Below the pieces are notes generated by a model, which was not told where the DNA came from, ran no database searches, and worked only from the letters and a program-made list of their open reading frames with translations. From contig NZ_AEIZ01000002.1 in assembly GCF_000165675.1 (NCBI RefSeq), positions 90,124-154,123 on the forward strand: 64,000 nt of DNA, given 5' to 3'. The stretch comes from Leuconostoc fallax KCTC 3537. GTDB taxonomy: Bacteria > Bacillota > Bacilli > Lactobacillales > Lactobacillaceae. The position numbers and the translations under genes were made by a program. This document shows positions 48,263-60,549 of the stretch, in pieces (within the stretch, counting starts at the first letter, position 1; each line of letters begins with the position of its first letter).

Positions 48263-49396
48263 ATGCATTTTTCAATCAATCGTCAAAATTTTATAAAATC
48301 ATTAAATGCTGTATCTCGTGCAATTTCATCACGGACAACAATTCCAATTTTGACTAATATCAAAATCGAAGTATCTGATACTCAACTCACTTTAACTGGA
48401 TCCAATGCAGATATTTCAATTCAAACACGTATTCTTGATTCGGATACAACAGCAGAATTAATCATTAAAGAAACGGGAGGTATTACATTACCGGCTACTT
48501 TCTTTAGTAACATCATTAAACGTTTACCAGCAGATACTTTTGAATTGAAATTAGAAGGCTTACGCGCTGCCATTACATCAGGTGCTTCATCTTTTACTAT
48601 TAATGGTCAAGATATCCAAAACTATCCACAATTACCTGAAGTTGAAGACGCAGAGAGTTTAAGTGTTTCTGCAGCTCAATTGACAGACATTATTTCGCAA
48701 ACAATTATTTCAGCTTCTACCCAAGAAAGTCGGCCAATTCTTACAGGTGTTCATTTTCAACTGACAGGTGATAGTGTTAAATCAGTAACAACAGATTCTC
48801 ATCGTTTGTCACAGCGAATTGTGACGTTAACAGGCGCAGATGCACAAGTGAATGCGGATGTGATTGTACCAGCAAAATCATTTAAAGAATTGGGTGCAAT
48901 GTTGGAAGGACAGGACCGTGTTGTCATTAAATTAACAGCTAATCAAGCTGTATTTGATTTAGGGAACACGACATTCTATTCACGACTACTGGAAGGGAAC
49001 TATCCAGAAACAGATCGTTTGATTCCAACTGAAAGTACAACTGAACTTATGATTAATGCGATGACATTATTGGGTGCTATTGATCGTGCTGCTTTGTTGA
49101 GTCATGAGAGTCGTAATAATGTTGTGCAATTAACAATGAAAGATAATACTGCTGTTCTATCAGGTATGTCTCAAGAAATTGGACAAGTCAAAGAAGCCCT
49201 AGATGCTAAGAAAGTTGAAGGGGATGATTTAGAAATTTCATTTAATCCAGATTATGTACGAGATGCATTACGCGTATTTCACGATAAGGAAGTTGAATTA
49301 CAATTCACGAGTAATTTACGACCATTTACAATTACGCCAGCTGGAGAAACAGATAATAAACAGTTACAACTTATTACACCAGTGCGTACATTTTAA
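48263..49396 (+). CDS. dnaN: DNA polymerase III beta sliding clamp
   Basis: The 377-residue clamp opens MHFSINRQNFIKSLNAVSRAISSRTTIPILTNI and has the three repeated clamp domains, with VTTDSHRLSQR in the second. It ends QLITPVRTF, the normal C-terminus. It tethers the polymerase to DNA. GAAGGAG precedes the ATG and a strong terminator follows. Confidence 0.97.
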   Translation: MHFSINRQNFIKSLNAVSRAISSRTTIPILTNIKIEVSDTQLTLTGSNADISIQTRILDSDTTAELIIKETGGITLPATFFSNIIKRLPADTFELKLEGLRAAITSGASSFTINGQDIQNYPQLPEVEDAESLSVSAAQLTDIISQTIISASTQESRPILTGVHFQLTGDSVKSVTTDSHRLSQRIVTLTGADAQVNADVIVPAKSFKELGAMLEGQDRVVIKLTANQAVFDLGNTTFYSRLLEGNYPETDRLIPTESTTELMINAMTLLGAIDRAALLSHESRNNVVQLTMKDNTAVLSGMSQEIGQVKEALDAKKVEGDDLEISFNPDYVRDALRVFHDKEVELQFTSNLRPFTITPAGETDNKQLQLITPVRTF

Positions 49397-49470
49397 TTCA
49401 CTGCATTTTGCTTATTTTTATTTAAAAGCCAAATAACGCGTTAGGACTTATTTGAACCTAAGTAAGCCAG

Positions 49471-49514
49471 TACGGTCTAAAATTGCTTAAATTAGATTTT
49501 AGACCGTATTTTTT
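49471..49514 (+). terminator. Terminator after dnaN
   Basis: TACGGTCTAAAAT and ATTTTAGACCGTA form a perfect 13-bp stem followed by T tracts, separating dnaA-dnaN from yaaA-recF-gyrBA. Confidence 0.9.
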
Positions 49515-49564
49515 GTTTTTAAGTTTAAAAAACGGTATAATACTTATATAACTATGATGAAAAG

Positions 49565-49983
49565 GTGCGCAATAAATTAGTGAGCGATGTACATATTACA
49601 ACTGAATACATCACTTTGACACAATTGTTGAAAGAAGAGAACATTATCTCAAGTGGTGGACAAGCCAAGTATTTTTTGGGTGACGATGATAACAAAGTGT
49701 TTTTAAATGGTGAACCTGAGAATCGACGCGGTAAGAAACTTTATGCAGGTGACCTTGTTAGTATTAATCATCAGGAATATACGATTAAACAAGCAGACAA
49801 TGCAGCTGAATTAATACCCATCATGCAAGAAAAAAGGCAGCACGTGCTTTAGCGGCTAAGCGAACAATTCGAGATGATCGCATTAAGTCTCAAAAAGCAG
49901 CGGCGGCAAAAGCAAGAAAAGAAGCACGATTTGAGAAAATACGGCGATCAAAAGGTCCAAGTTCATGGAACTCACATCGCTGA
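49565..49983 (+). CDS. yaaA: S4-domain RNA-binding protein YaaA with basic C-terminal tail (frame broken)
   Basis: The S4-like domain ([43 protein letters not shown]) occupies about residues 15-80. One more base in the A6 run at 49830-49835 extends the product past 49852 with a lysine/arginine/alanine-rich tail ([21 protein letters not shown] and on) that ends NSHR at 49983, so about 139 residues. The tail overlaps the recF start by 19 bp. The start may be the GTG at 49565 or the one at 49580. Such proteins are linked to the RecF operon, perhaps in nucleic-acid binding. Confidence 0.85.
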
Positions 49984-51079
49984 GTCTTCAAAATTATCGT
50001 AATTATCATGATTTATCCCTAACTTTTAGTTCTGGGGTCAATGTTTTTTGGGTGAAAACGCACAAGGTAAAACTAATCTGTTAGAGAGTATCTATGTGCT
50101 TGCGTTAGCACGTTCACATAGAACGAGTAACGATAAAGATTTAATACAGTGGCAGCAAAAAGAAACCACTATTTCAGGCCGTGTTCATCGGCGAACGGGC
50201 GATTTACCGTTATCTTTGAACTTTTCTAATAAGGGAAAAAAGGCACGTGTTAATCATCTAGAACAATCAAAACTTTCTCAGTATGTTGGACAACTCAATG
50301 TCATTTTGTTTGCGCCAGAAGATTTAGAATTAGTTAAGGGTGCGCCTACAATTCGTCGGCGCTTCATTGATATGGAATTTGGGCAAATGAATCCGCTGTA
50401 TTTGTATCATTCTGCGCAATATAAGAAAATTTTAAAAAATCGTAATGCTTATCTAAAACGGTTGCAATTAGGTCAAACAAAAGATACGGTGTTTTTAGAT
50501 GTCTTAACTGAGCAATTGGTTGATACAGGCTCACAAGTTATTTTGGCGCGTCAGGCATTTTTGAAGAATTTAGAACTAGCAGCACAACCTATTCATACCG
50601 AAATTTCAAATCAACAAGAAAAATTAACTTTAAAGTATCAAAGTTCTGTTGATTTATCTGAAAATACTAATATTGATCAGATAAAAAGCCAATTTTTAGA
50701 AAGTTTAAGGCAACAGTATCAACGTGAGAAAAGTCAGGGGTCAACAGCACTTGGCCCGCATCGAGATGATGTCCAATTTTGGGTTAATGGTAAAGATGTT
50801 GCGACATTTGGTTCCCAAGGACAACAACGAACAGCAGCCTTATCTGTTAAATTAGCAGAGATTCATCTGATGCAACAAGAAACAGGGGAATACCCTGTTT
50901 TGCTATTGGATGATGTGTTGAGTGAGTTGGACGCAAGCCGTCAAACGCATCTATTGTTGGCCATCCAAGATAAAGTACAGACCTTTATTACAGCGCCAAG
51001 TCTTAGCGATGTGGCAAAACAGTTAATTCATGCCCCAAAAGTGTTTCACGTGAAACAAGGTCAAATAACTGTTGAATAG
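49965..51079 (+). CDS. recF: DNA repair protein RecF (frame broken near start)
   Basis: RecF loads RecA at gaps. The N-terminus [19 protein letters not shown] starts at the ATG at 49965; the T6 run at 50044-50049 needs one more base to give [19 protein letters not shown], the Walker A. Later [14 protein letters not shown] (signature) and [15 protein letters not shown] (Walker B) are in the long frame. Rejoined length is about 371 residues. The C-terminal codons include a perfect parS sequence. Confidence 0.95.
51042..51057. promoter_or_regulatory. parS site inside recF
   Basis: TGTTTCACGTGAAACA matches the ParB consensus perfectly while encoding VFHVKQ at the RecF C-terminus. It lies 4.3 kb from dnaA. 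Confidence 0.85.
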
Positions 51080-51126
51080 CATACATAATGATTACCAATG
51101 TAGATCAATTCTCTGGAGAAAAATAT

Positions 51127-53132
<2,006 letters not shown>

Positions 53133-53196
53133 TGATTCAACTTATTCAAACGATTCAGTGAAATGGTTCGTTGACCATTTATGAGGAGTAAAAATT

Positions 53197-55752
53197 ATGT
53201 CAGAACGAAATGACATGCGCATTAAAAATGCCAATTTGTCAGAACAAATGAAAACATCCTTTCTGTCATATGCAATGTCCGTTATTGTGGCACGTGCTTT
53301 ACCAGACGTACGTGATGGTATGAAGCCGGTCCACCGACGTATTTTGTATTCTATGATTGAACAAGGAAATACACCAGATAAGCCACATAAAAAATCAGCA
53401 CGTATTGTCGGGGATGTTATGGGTAAATATCATCCGCACGGTGATTCAGCGATTTATGAATCAATGGTACGCATGGCCCAAGATTTTTCTTATCGCCATA
53501 TGTTGATTGATGGTCACGGTAACTTTGGTTCTGTTGATGGCGATTCTCCTGCTGCAATGCGTTATACTGAAGCACGATTATCTAAAATTGCGATGGAAAT
53601 GATTCGTGATTTAAATAAAGATACGGTTAATTTTGTACCAAACTACGATGGTGAAGAACGAGAGCCAGAAGTATTACCAGCACGTTTCCCAAACTTACTA
53701 GTTAATGGTGCATCAGGAATTGCGGTTGGAATGGCAACAAGTATTCCAACACATAATTTGGGTGAAGTCATTTCAGCATTACACATGTTGATGGACAATC
53801 CTGATGTGACAACATCTGAATTGATGACGGCATTACCTGGACCTGATTTTCCAACTGGGGCTATTGTTATGGGAAAGTCTGGTATTCGTCGTGCCTATGA
53901 AACAGGTCGTGGAACAGTTACTGTTCGTGCTAAAGTTGATATTGAACAGACAAAATCTGGACGCGAACAAATTATCGTGACAGAACTACCATATATGGTC
54001 AACAAGGCGCGTTTAATTGAGCGTGTATCTGAATTAGTGCGCGATAAGCGTATTGAAGGGATTACGGGTATTCGTGATGAATCTGATCGTGAAGGCTTAC
54101 GTGTCTCGATTGATGTGCGTCGTGATGCGTCGGCAAGTGTTATTTTAAATAATTTATATAAGCAAACGTTATTGCAAACGAGCTTTAGTTTTAACATGTT
54201 AGCTATCGATCATGGTAAGCCAAAGACGTTGAATTTAAAAGAAATTCTGGTTGCTTATCTGGAACATCAGCGTGAGGTTATTCGACGCAGAACTGCTTTT
54301 GATTTGAAGAAAGCGCAAGCACGTGCGCATATTCTAGAAGGCTTGCGAATTGCGTTAGATCATATTGATGCGATTATTAGCATTATTCGCTCAAGTAAAA
54401 CCTCTGATGAAGCCAAAGGTCGATTAATTGAGAGTTATTCATTATCAGATAAACAAGCTCAAGCAATTTTGGACATGCGACTTGTTCGTTTGACAGGACT
54501 GGAACGCGATAAAATTGAAGATGAATATCGCAAATTAGAGGCATTAATTACTGATTTGAAAGATATTTTGGCACACTCAGCACGTGTTGATAAAATTATC
54601 TATAATGAATTATTAGATATTCAACAAAAATTTGGGGATGAACGTCGGACTGAATTACAAGTTGGTGACGTTACCAACATCGAAGATGAAGATCTCATTG
54701 AAGAAGAAGACGTTATCGTTACCCTAACTTCTAATGGCTACATTAAACGTGTACCAACCGCTGAATTCAAAGCACAAAATCGTGGTGGTCGTGGTGTTCA
54801 AGGAATGAATGTTCATGATGATGACGTCATTGAACAAATGGTATCAACTTCAACACACAATGCTTTGTTATTCTTTACTAATAAGGGTAAAGTTTATCGG
54901 ATGAAGGGGTATGAAATTCCTGAGTACGGCCGACATGCTAAGGGCATTCCAGTTGTTAACTTGTTGAATTTTGACAATGACGAAAAGATTCAAACCCTCA
55001 TCAGCGTCAGTGATCAAACGGCCGCAAGTGAGAGTTATCTCTTCTTCGTGACACAACTAGGTGTTGTTAAGCGAACAGCTGTGAAAGACTTTTCAAATAT
55101 TAGAACGAATGGTCTAAAAGCGTTGACTTTACATGATGACGACGAAGTGCTTAATGTGATGATTACGAATGGTGAACAAAACATTATCATCGCAACGCAT
55201 GATGGTTATTCTGTTAGTTTTTCTGAGTCAGATGTTCGTGTTATGGGGAGATCTGCAGCAGGTGTTCGTGGTATTAGATTGCGCGATGATGATATCGTCA
55301 TTGGTGCAGATATTTTAAATCCCAAAGCGAATGTACTTGTTATTACCGAAAATGGTTATGGAAAGCAGACTGCAGCTACTGAGTATCCTATTAAGGGTCG
55401 TGGTGGTAAAGGTATTAAAACAGCTAATATTACAGCCAAAAACGGTTCACTTGTTGGTATGACCATTGTTGATGGCGATGAAGACATTATGTTGACAACC
55501 AATCAAGGTGTGATGATTCGCTTTACGGCTGATTCTGTCAGTCAAACTGGTCGAGCTACTTTGGGTGTTCGTCTGATTCGTTTGGAAAAAGAAACGAAAG
55601 TGGCAACCTTGGCTAAGGTTGATCCTGAGACCTTAGATACAGAAGGAACAGATAGTCAGGCAAAGGCAGTTGATGAGACGCAATCAGAGCAAGCGTCAGA
55701 ATTATTATCACGTGCTCAAGATGATCAACAATCAACACATTCTGAAGAATAA
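53197..55752 (+). CDS. gyrA: DNA gyrase subunit A
   Basis: The 851-residue breakage-reunion subunit. Seen: [41 protein letters not shown], the catalytic Tyr in [13 protein letters not shown], and the GyrA box [10 protein letters not shown] in the beta-pinwheel domain. The quinolone region reads [10 protein letters not shown], the common sensitive-type Ser. An acidic, Gln/Ser-rich tail ends the protein. TGAGGAG precedes the ATG. Confidence 0.98.
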   Translation: MSERNDMRIKNANLSEQMKTSFLSYAMSVIVARALPDVRDGMKPVHRRILYSMIEQGNTPDKPHKKSARIVGDVMGKYHPHGDSAIYESMVRMAQDFSYRHMLIDGHGNFGSVDGDSPAAMRYTEARLSKIAMEMIRDLNKDTVNFVPNYDGEEREPEVLPARFPNLLVNGASGIAVGMATSIPTHNLGEVISALHMLMDNPDVTTSELMTALPGPDFPTGAIVMGKSGIRRAYETGRGTVTVRAKVDIEQTKSGREQIIVTELPYMVNKARLIERVSELVRDKRIEGITGIRDESDREGLRVSIDVRRDASASVILNNLYKQTLLQTSFSFNMLAIDHGKPKTLNLKEILVAYLEHQREVIRRRTAFDLKKAQARAHILEGLRIALDHIDAIISIIRSSKTSDEAKGRLIESYSLSDKQAQAILDMRLVRLTGLERDKIEDEYRKLEALITDLKDILAHSARVDKIIYNELLDIQQKFGDERRTELQVGDVTNIEDEDLIEEEDVIVTLTSNGYIKRVPTAEFKAQNRGGRGVQGMNVHDDDVIEQMVSTSTHNALLFFTNKGKVYRMKGYEIPEYGRHAKGIPVVNLLNFDNDEKIQTLISVSDQTAASESYLFFVTQLGVVKRTAVKDFSNIRTNGLKALTLHDDDEVLNVMITNGEQNIIIATHDGYSVSFSESDVRVMGRSAAGVRGIRLRDDDIVIGADILNPKANVLVITENGYGKQTAATEYPIKGRGGKGIKTANITAKNGSLVGMTIVDGDEDIMLTTNQGVMIRFTADSVSQTGRATLGVRLIRLEKETKVATLAKVDPETLDTEGTDSQAKAVDETQSEQASELLSRAQDDQQSTHSEE

Positions 55753-55780
55753 AAAAGCCAGATATTAATCTGGCTTTTTT
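55751..55780 (+). terminator. Terminator after gyrA
   Basis: A6-GCCAGA, loop tattaa, TCTGGC-T6, overlapping the gyrA stop codon. Confidence 0.92.
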
Positions 55781-55824
55781 ATTTATAACAGATGTGTTGT
55801 GGCTACTTACCAGAGCGCATCGAA

Positions 55825-56079
55825 TTAAGGCCTATCGTGTTCATCCGGTGTTACATCTTTGCGGTTACCAGAACGAAAGTCTTGGTAAGGTTCAGCTGGG
55901 ATAATTACCCAAGCCACAATATAGACAAGGATACCTGGTAAGAAGGGGAAAAATGATAGTAATACGAATATCAAACGTGTTGCTGTTGCGTTCCATCCGA
56001 AATATTCAGCAATACCACCAAGGACACCACCGAGAATACGATTTGAACGCGAACGTGTTAATCTTTTCTTATGACTCAT
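55825..56079 (-). CDS. PspC-domain membrane protein
   Basis: The 84-residue protein has the PspC pattern RILGGVLGGIAEYFGWNATATRLIFVLLSFFPFLPGILVYIVAWVIIP, i.e. a short basic N-terminus, a helical hairpin and one membrane segment, then a polar tail. PspC proteins respond to envelope stress. Its own ribosome binding site is GAGGTAG. It stands alone between gyrA and tyrS. Confidence 0.93.
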   Translation of the reverse strand: MSHKKRLTRSRSNRILGGVLGGIAEYFGWNATATRLIFVLLSFFPFLPGILVYIVAWVIIPAEPYQDFRSGNRKDVTPDEHDRP

Positions 56080-56195
56080 GAGCTACCTCTTTTCAGTCAA
56101 TCCATATAGTTAATTGTTATATTATTTATTGATTCTATTATATCGTTTTCAAGCTAAGATTGGTATTTTCACGCACGACATCAAGCGATTGTATA

Positions 56196-56211
56196 TGTTT
56201 CACGTGAAAAA
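56196..56211. promoter_or_regulatory. Degenerate parS-like site
   Basis: TGTTTCACGTGAAAAA matches 14 of 16 positions of the parS consensus in the pspC-tyrS gap. ParB binding would be weaker here. Confidence 0.5.
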
Positions 56212-56260
56212 ATATATTGAGTAATAACTAAAATGAATCATTACTTATTATCCTAGGTGC

Positions 56261-56289
56261 TTGACGGAATTTGATAATTACCGTAAACT
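56261..56289 (+). promoter_or_regulatory. tyrS promoter
   Basis: TTGACG and TAAACT are 17 bp apart, directly upstream of the T-box leader. Confidence 0.65.
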
Positions 56290-56295
56290 AAAAAT

Positions 56296-56499
56296 TAACT
56301 TGAAAGTAGTAATTGTTGTGTTTGTCCAGAAAGTTAGCGGGAATGAGAGCTAAACTAGCAACAGTTATGAATTACACAAGTCATGTATTGATATAAAATT
56401 TTAAATAATTTAGAGTGGCTGTGCCGTATGACGCAGCAATTTAGGTGGTACCACGGTATTAATCGTCCTAATCGTAGTTATTCGATTTGGGCGATTTTT
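56296..56499 (+). promoter_or_regulatory. Tyrosine T-box leader of tyrS
   Basis: The T-box sequence AGGTGGTACCACGG is at about 56443-56456 and is followed by a terminator, AATCGTCCTAATCG/CGATTTGGGCGATTTTTT (56460-56499). A stem GTAATT/AATTAC (56309-56314 with 56371-56376) marks stem I, and UAC at 56373-56375 is the likely Tyr specifier codon. Uncharged tRNA-Tyr should stabilise the antiterminator and turn tyrS on. Confidence 0.9.
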
Positions 56500-56514
56500 T
56501 CGTAGGAAGGAAGA

Positions 56515-57771
56515 ATGATGGATTTTTTGGAAGATTTGGAGTGGCGTGGTTCACTCAAACAGGTAACAGACGCAGCGGGATTACGAAAGGCAATGCAGGA
56601 TGGGCAGATTGGCGCTTATGTTGGTGTTGATCCAACAGCTAGTTCGATTCATATTGGTAACTTAATTCCTTTGATGGTTTTAAAGCGATTCCAATTAGCT
56701 GGACATAAAGCTGTGATCATTGCTGGTGGCGGTACGGGAGCTATTGGTGATCCTTCTGGTAAAAAGAATGAACGCACTTTATTGTCTCTTGAACAAATTA
56801 ATGACAATGTTGAAGCGCAAAAAAAGCAATTTCAGAAGTTATTTGGACATGATGATGATTTTTCTATCGTTAATAACAATGACTGGCTGGGACAATTAAC
56901 ATTACAAGAATTTTTACGTGATTATGGTAAGTTATTCTCTGTTAACGTTATGATTAAAAAGGATGTTGTGGCTTCTCGTCTAGATGCAGGTATTTCATTT
57001 ACTGAATTCACATATCAAATACTACAAGGTATTGATTTTCATGAATTATGGCGCCGTGAAAATGTACGTCTGCAAATTGGTGGATCAGATCAGTGGGGCA
57101 ATATTACGTCAGGTATTGATTTGATTCATACACTTGAAGGTAATGATGCACCAGCATTCGGTGTTACAATTCCATTAATGTTGAATTCAGATGGGACGAA
57201 GTTTGGCAAGTCAGAAGGCAATGCCATTTGGTTAGATGCGGAAAAGACATCACCTTACACATTCTATCAATTCTGGTTGAATCAAGATGATCGTGATGTG
57301 GTTAAGTATTTGAAGTTCTTTACTTTCTTGACTGTTGATGAAATTAACGAGCTTGAGGTAGAAGTTAAAGATAATCCTGGACAACGTCTAGCACAACGAC
57401 GTTTGGCACAAGAAGTAACAAAATTTGTTCATGGACAAGCTGCTGTAGATGAAGCAGAGCAATTATCACAAGCGCTATTTAGTGGTAATATCAGTGATTT
57501 AAGTGTTAAACAAATTCAATCCGTATTTTCTGGTGTGCCAAGTTTTGAAGCAGAATCCCATGCAAAGAATATTGTAGATTTCTTAGTTGATGGTGGCGTG
57601 GAAAAATCAAAGCGTCAAGCACGTGAAGATGTTCAAAATGGGGCAATTACAATTAATGGTGAAAAAGTAACGGACGTAGCTTTTGAAGTTGACCCACAAT
57701 CACATTATGAAGGACAGTATGTCTTAGTTCGACGTGGTAAGAAAAAGTATTTCCTAGGTATTGTTAAATAA
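56515..57771 (+). CDS. tyrS: Tyrosyl-tRNA synthetase
   Basis: Class I synthetase. SSIHIGNLIPL is the HIGH motif, KFGKSEGNA the KMSKS motif, and QIGGSDQWGNI contacts tyrosine. A C-terminal S4-like domain (KSKRQAREDVQNGAITINGEKV) binds the tRNA. 418 residues is normal. A tandem ATG start follows AAGGAAGG; either could be used. It is controlled by the T-box and followed closely by D-ldh. Confidence 0.97.
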   Translation: MMDFLEDLEWRGSLKQVTDAAGLRKAMQDGQIGAYVGVDPTASSIHIGNLIPLMVLKRFQLAGHKAVIIAGGGTGAIGDPSGKKNERTLLSLEQINDNVEAQKKQFQKLFGHDDDFSIVNNNDWLGQLTLQEFLRDYGKLFSVNVMIKKDVVASRLDAGISFTEFTYQILQGIDFHELWRRENVRLQIGGSDQWGNITSGIDLIHTLEGNDAPAFGVTIPLMLNSDGTKFGKSEGNAIWLDAEKTSPYTFYQFWLNQDDRDVVKYLKFFTFLTVDEINELEVEVKDNPGQRLAQRRLAQEVTKFVHGQAAVDEAEQLSQALFSGNISDLSVKQIQSVFSGVPSFEAESHAKNIVDFLVDGGVEKSKRQAREDVQNGAITINGEKVTDVAFEVDPQSHYEGQYVLVRRGKKKYFLGIVK

Positions 57772-57787
57772 ACAATAGGAGTGTGAG

Positions 57788-58780
57788 ATGATGAAAATTT
57801 TAATGTATGCAACGGTTGCTGATGAGTTACCTTATGCGCAAGCTTGGTCAGAAAAAACTGGTCATCAGATTGTAAATATTGAGGAGCCATTATCAGAGAA
57901 TACAGTTCAATTAGCTAAAGGATTTGACGCGATTGTGACACAACAGACGATTGCTATCAAACCAATTGTTTACCAAACATTGTATGAACTAGGTATCAAG
58001 CAAGTCAGTTTGCGCCAAGTTGGCTATGATGTTTTAGATTTACCAAGTGCCTTTGCATCACATATACGCTTGTCTAATGTGGCTGCTTACTCCCCTCGTG
58101 CAATAGCAGAGTTTACATTAACACAATTGTTCAACATGATGCGTCATCAGAAAGCTTTTGACCGTGCAACGGTAAAGGGTGATTGGACTTGGGCAGCGGG
58201 TGGACAAGCACGTGAAATTCATCAACTAACAGTAGCTATTATCGGTGTTGGACGCATTGGTACGTCATTTGCTCAGATGCTTCATGCCCTAGGTGCCACG
58301 GTTCTAGGTGTTGATCCAGTTTATCATGCACAAAATGAGCCGTTTGTAACGTACACTACTTTGGATGAGGCATTAGCACAAGCGGATGTTGTGTCATTTC
58401 ATACGCCGTTAAATGATGATACTCGGAACATGGCAGATAGTCATTTCTTTAAGCAATTAAAGCCCGGTACAATGCTCTTAAATATGGCACGTGGCGAAAT
58501 TGTGGATATGGCTGTTTTAGAAGAAGCACTCGCAACTGGGCATATTAGTGCAGCAGCGTTTGACGTTGCGCCAAATGAAAATGATTTTATGAATCGTATT
58601 CAAGCGCCTGAAGATGTACCAGATAATATTCAACGTCTCATGCAGTATGACAATTTTTATCTCACACCACACATTGCATTTTATACAAATCTAGCAATCA
58701 AAAATATGGTGGAAATTGCATTAAATGATGCGATTCAGCTCACCACAGGTGGATTTACTGAAAATGAAATATTACGATAA
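57788..58780 (+). CDS. ldhA: D-lactate dehydrogenase (D-2-hydroxyacid dehydrogenase)
   Basis: The 330-residue enzyme has the NAD motif VGRIGTSFAQML, the catalytic Arg in LNMARGEIVD, a Glu in VAPNE and the His in LTPHIAF. It reduces pyruvate to D-lactate with NADH; D-lactate is the typical product of Leuconostoc. The start is a tandem ATG behind AGGAGTGTG. It lies only 16 bp after tyrS, so it may be partly transcribed from the T-box promoter. Other 2-ketoacids are possible substrates. Confidence 0.9.
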   Translation: MMKILMYATVADELPYAQAWSEKTGHQIVNIEEPLSENTVQLAKGFDAIVTQQTIAIKPIVYQTLYELGIKQVSLRQVGYDVLDLPSAFASHIRLSNVAAYSPRAIAEFTLTQLFNMMRHQKAFDRATVKGDWTWAAGGQAREIHQLTVAIIGVGRIGTSFAQMLHALGATVLGVDPVYHAQNEPFVTYTTLDEALAQADVVSFHTPLNDDTRNMADSHFFKQLKPGTMLLNMARGEIVDMAVLEEALATGHISAAAFDVAPNENDFMNRIQAPEDVPDNIQRLMQYDNFYLTPHIAFYTNLAIKNMVEIALNDAIQLTTGGFTENEILR

Positions 58781-58781
58781 T

Positions 58782-58811
58782 AAAAAGCTACACAATGAGT
58801 GTGGCTTTTTA
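58782..58811 (+). terminator. Terminator after ldhA
   Basis: AAAAAGCTACAC and GTGTGGCTTTTT form a hairpin with one mismatch directly past the stop. Confidence 0.85.
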
Positions 58812-58945
58812 TTATTGTGTAAAATATATCAAGTGATAAGATTGTGAAAAACATTATCCCAACAATGCTTATATTTCACAAGTTGCAAAATTCACGATGT
58901 TTTTTCTAAAACAAAGAGGACTATACTATGGGCAGATTATAAATT

Positions 58946-58959
58946 AGGTAGCGCTTACA
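58946..58959 (+). promoter_or_regulatory. Cre-like site upstream of the aldehyde dehydrogenase
   Basis: AGGTAGCGCTTACA matches the right-hand ten bases of the CcpA consensus TGWAAGCGYTWNCA but not the left end. It also forms one arm of GTAGCG/CGCTAC (58948-58973). CcpA control is possible but unproven. Confidence 0.4.
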
Positions 58960-58994
58960 AAACAAATCGCTACACATAGAGAGGAAGTAACAAG

Positions 58995-60400
58995 ATGGCT
59001 TATCAAACAATTAATCCTTATACAGATGAAATAATCAAAACCTACGACAATCATGACGATGCGTATGTTGAAGAGGCGATTGAAAAGGGACATCAACTCT
59101 ACAAAAGCTGGCGTGATGATCCTGTTGAAAGTCGAGCAGGGTTACTCTATAAGCTTGCTGATATTTTTGAAGCACGTGCTGATGAATTGGCAAAAGTATT
59201 AACTGTAGATATGGGAAAGCGTTTCGTTGAGGCACAAGGTGAGGTTGCATTATGTGTAGCAATTGCGCGTTACTATGCTGATCATGCAGCTGACTTTTTA
59301 AAGCCAGAACCAATTCAATCAGAAATGGGTGAGGCACAGGTAATTTCTCGACCAACAGGTGTTTTGTTGATGGTTGAACCTTGGAACTTCCCTTATTATC
59401 AAATTATGCGTGTATTTGCACCAAACTATATGGCAGGAAACCCAATGCTGTTGAAGCATGCTAGTAATACACCAAGCTCTGCCGTTGCCTTTGAAAAAGT
59501 TGTAAAAGAAGCGGGGGCACCCGACGGTAGTTTAACGAATTTATTTGTTGATTACGATCAAGTTAATCGTATTATTGCAGATGATCGTGTACAAGGTGTT
59601 GCGTTAACTGGTTCAGAGCGTGCGGGTCAATTGATTGCTGCTGAAGCGGGTAAAAATATGAAGCAGAGTTCACTAGAGCTTGGTGGTAGTGATCCATTTA
59701 TTATCCTAGATGATGCTGATTTATCAGAAATCAAGAAAATCATTGCTGGTGCGCGGTTGTACAACGCTGGCCAAGTATGTACATCATCAAAACGTTTTAT
59801 TGTTACTGAAAAAATTACGATAAACTAGTAGCGATGCTAAAGGAAGCGTTTAGTGAAGTGAAATTGGGAGATCCAATGTCTGGAAAAACGACATTAGCGC
59901 CATTAAGCACTAAGCGTGCCAAAGAAAATTTGACAAAGCAAGTGCGTGCGGCTGTTGAAGCTGGCGCAACGCTTGCATTTGGTAGCTTAGAACAAAATCA
60001 GCCAGCGGCTATGTTCGAGCCAGTTATTTTGACAAATATTACCAAAGATAATCCTGCTTATTATCAAGAGTTCTTTGGCCCAGTTGGTCAAATTTACAAA
60101 GTAAAGAATGAAGATGAAGCTGTTGCACTTGCAAATGATTCGCATTATGGCTTGAGTGGCGTGCTCTTTGCGGGCGATCCCGAACATGGTGCAGAAGTTG
60201 CTGCCCGAATTGAAACCGGCGGCGTCTTCGTGAATAGTTTTGGTGGCACTTTACCTGAATTACCATTTGGTGGTGTTAAGAATTCTGGATATGGTCGAGA
60301 GTTAAGCCACTATGGTATTGATACTTTCGTTAACAAGCAGCTCATTGTTACAAAAAAGCAGCCTATTGACCTAAATCACGCTACGGGTGGTTTTGTTTAA
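58995..60400 (+). CDS. NAD(P)-dependent aldehyde dehydrogenase, succinate-semialdehyde type (frame broken)
   Basis: Seen: MVEPWNFPYYQIMR, GSERAGQLIAAEAG (cofactor), the Glu in LELGGSDPFII, the catalytic Cys in GQVCTSSKR and EFFGPVGQIYKV near the end. The A6 run at 59809-59814 needs one more base to join the pieces (EKNYDKLVAMLKEA); total about 468 residues. The closest families are GabD-like succinate-semialdehyde dehydrogenases, though other aldehydes are possible. GAGGAAGTAAC precedes the ATG. Confidence 0.92.
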
Positions 60401-60411
60401 AATATGGCATC

Positions 60412-60443
60412 AAAAAAGCTTAACGATAACGTTAAGCTTTTTT
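60412..60443. terminator. Bidirectional terminator between aldehyde dehydrogenase and micro-ORF
   Basis: A6-GCTTAAC, loop gataac, GTTAAGC-T6 is perfect and can work in both directions. It ends the aldehyde dehydrogenase gene on one side and the leftward micro-ORF/response regulator transcript on the other. Confidence 0.92.
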
Positions 60444-60495
60444 AAAACATAAAAATATGCTTTATCTGTCCTAGAATAATAGCGAAATAGTGCAT
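60442..60495 (-). CDS. Micro-ORF of 17 codons downstream of the response regulator
   Basis: The frame MHYFAIILGQIKHIFMF starts at 60495 behind TTAAGGAGGCAACGC, one of the best ribosome binding sites in the window, and stops exactly where the terminator stem begins. The peptide is hydrophobic and aromatic. It lies about 55 bp after the response-regulator gene on the same strand and may have its own TATACT -10 (60524-60529). Role unknown; a signalling peptide or a leader is plausible. Frame errors are common in this sequence, so its true length is uncertain. Confidence 0.5.
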   Translation of the reverse strand: MHYFAIILGQIKHIFMF

Positions 60496-60511
60496 GCGTT
60501 GCCTCCTTAAT

Positions 60512-60541
60512 TCGTACTGTCTTAGTATACGAAGTGACGGT
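60512..60541 (-). promoter_or_regulatory. Direct 9-mer repeats with 12-bp spacer before the micro-ORF
   Basis: On the minus strand ACCGTCACT (60533-60541) and ACAGTACGA (60512-60520) are separated by exactly 12 bp. AgrA/ComE-type LytTR regulators bind two 9-bp repeats with that spacing. The -10-like TATACT lies inside the spacer, which would fit repression better than activation. The repeats match each other only partly. Confidence 0.35.
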
Positions 60542-60549
60542 GCATCACA

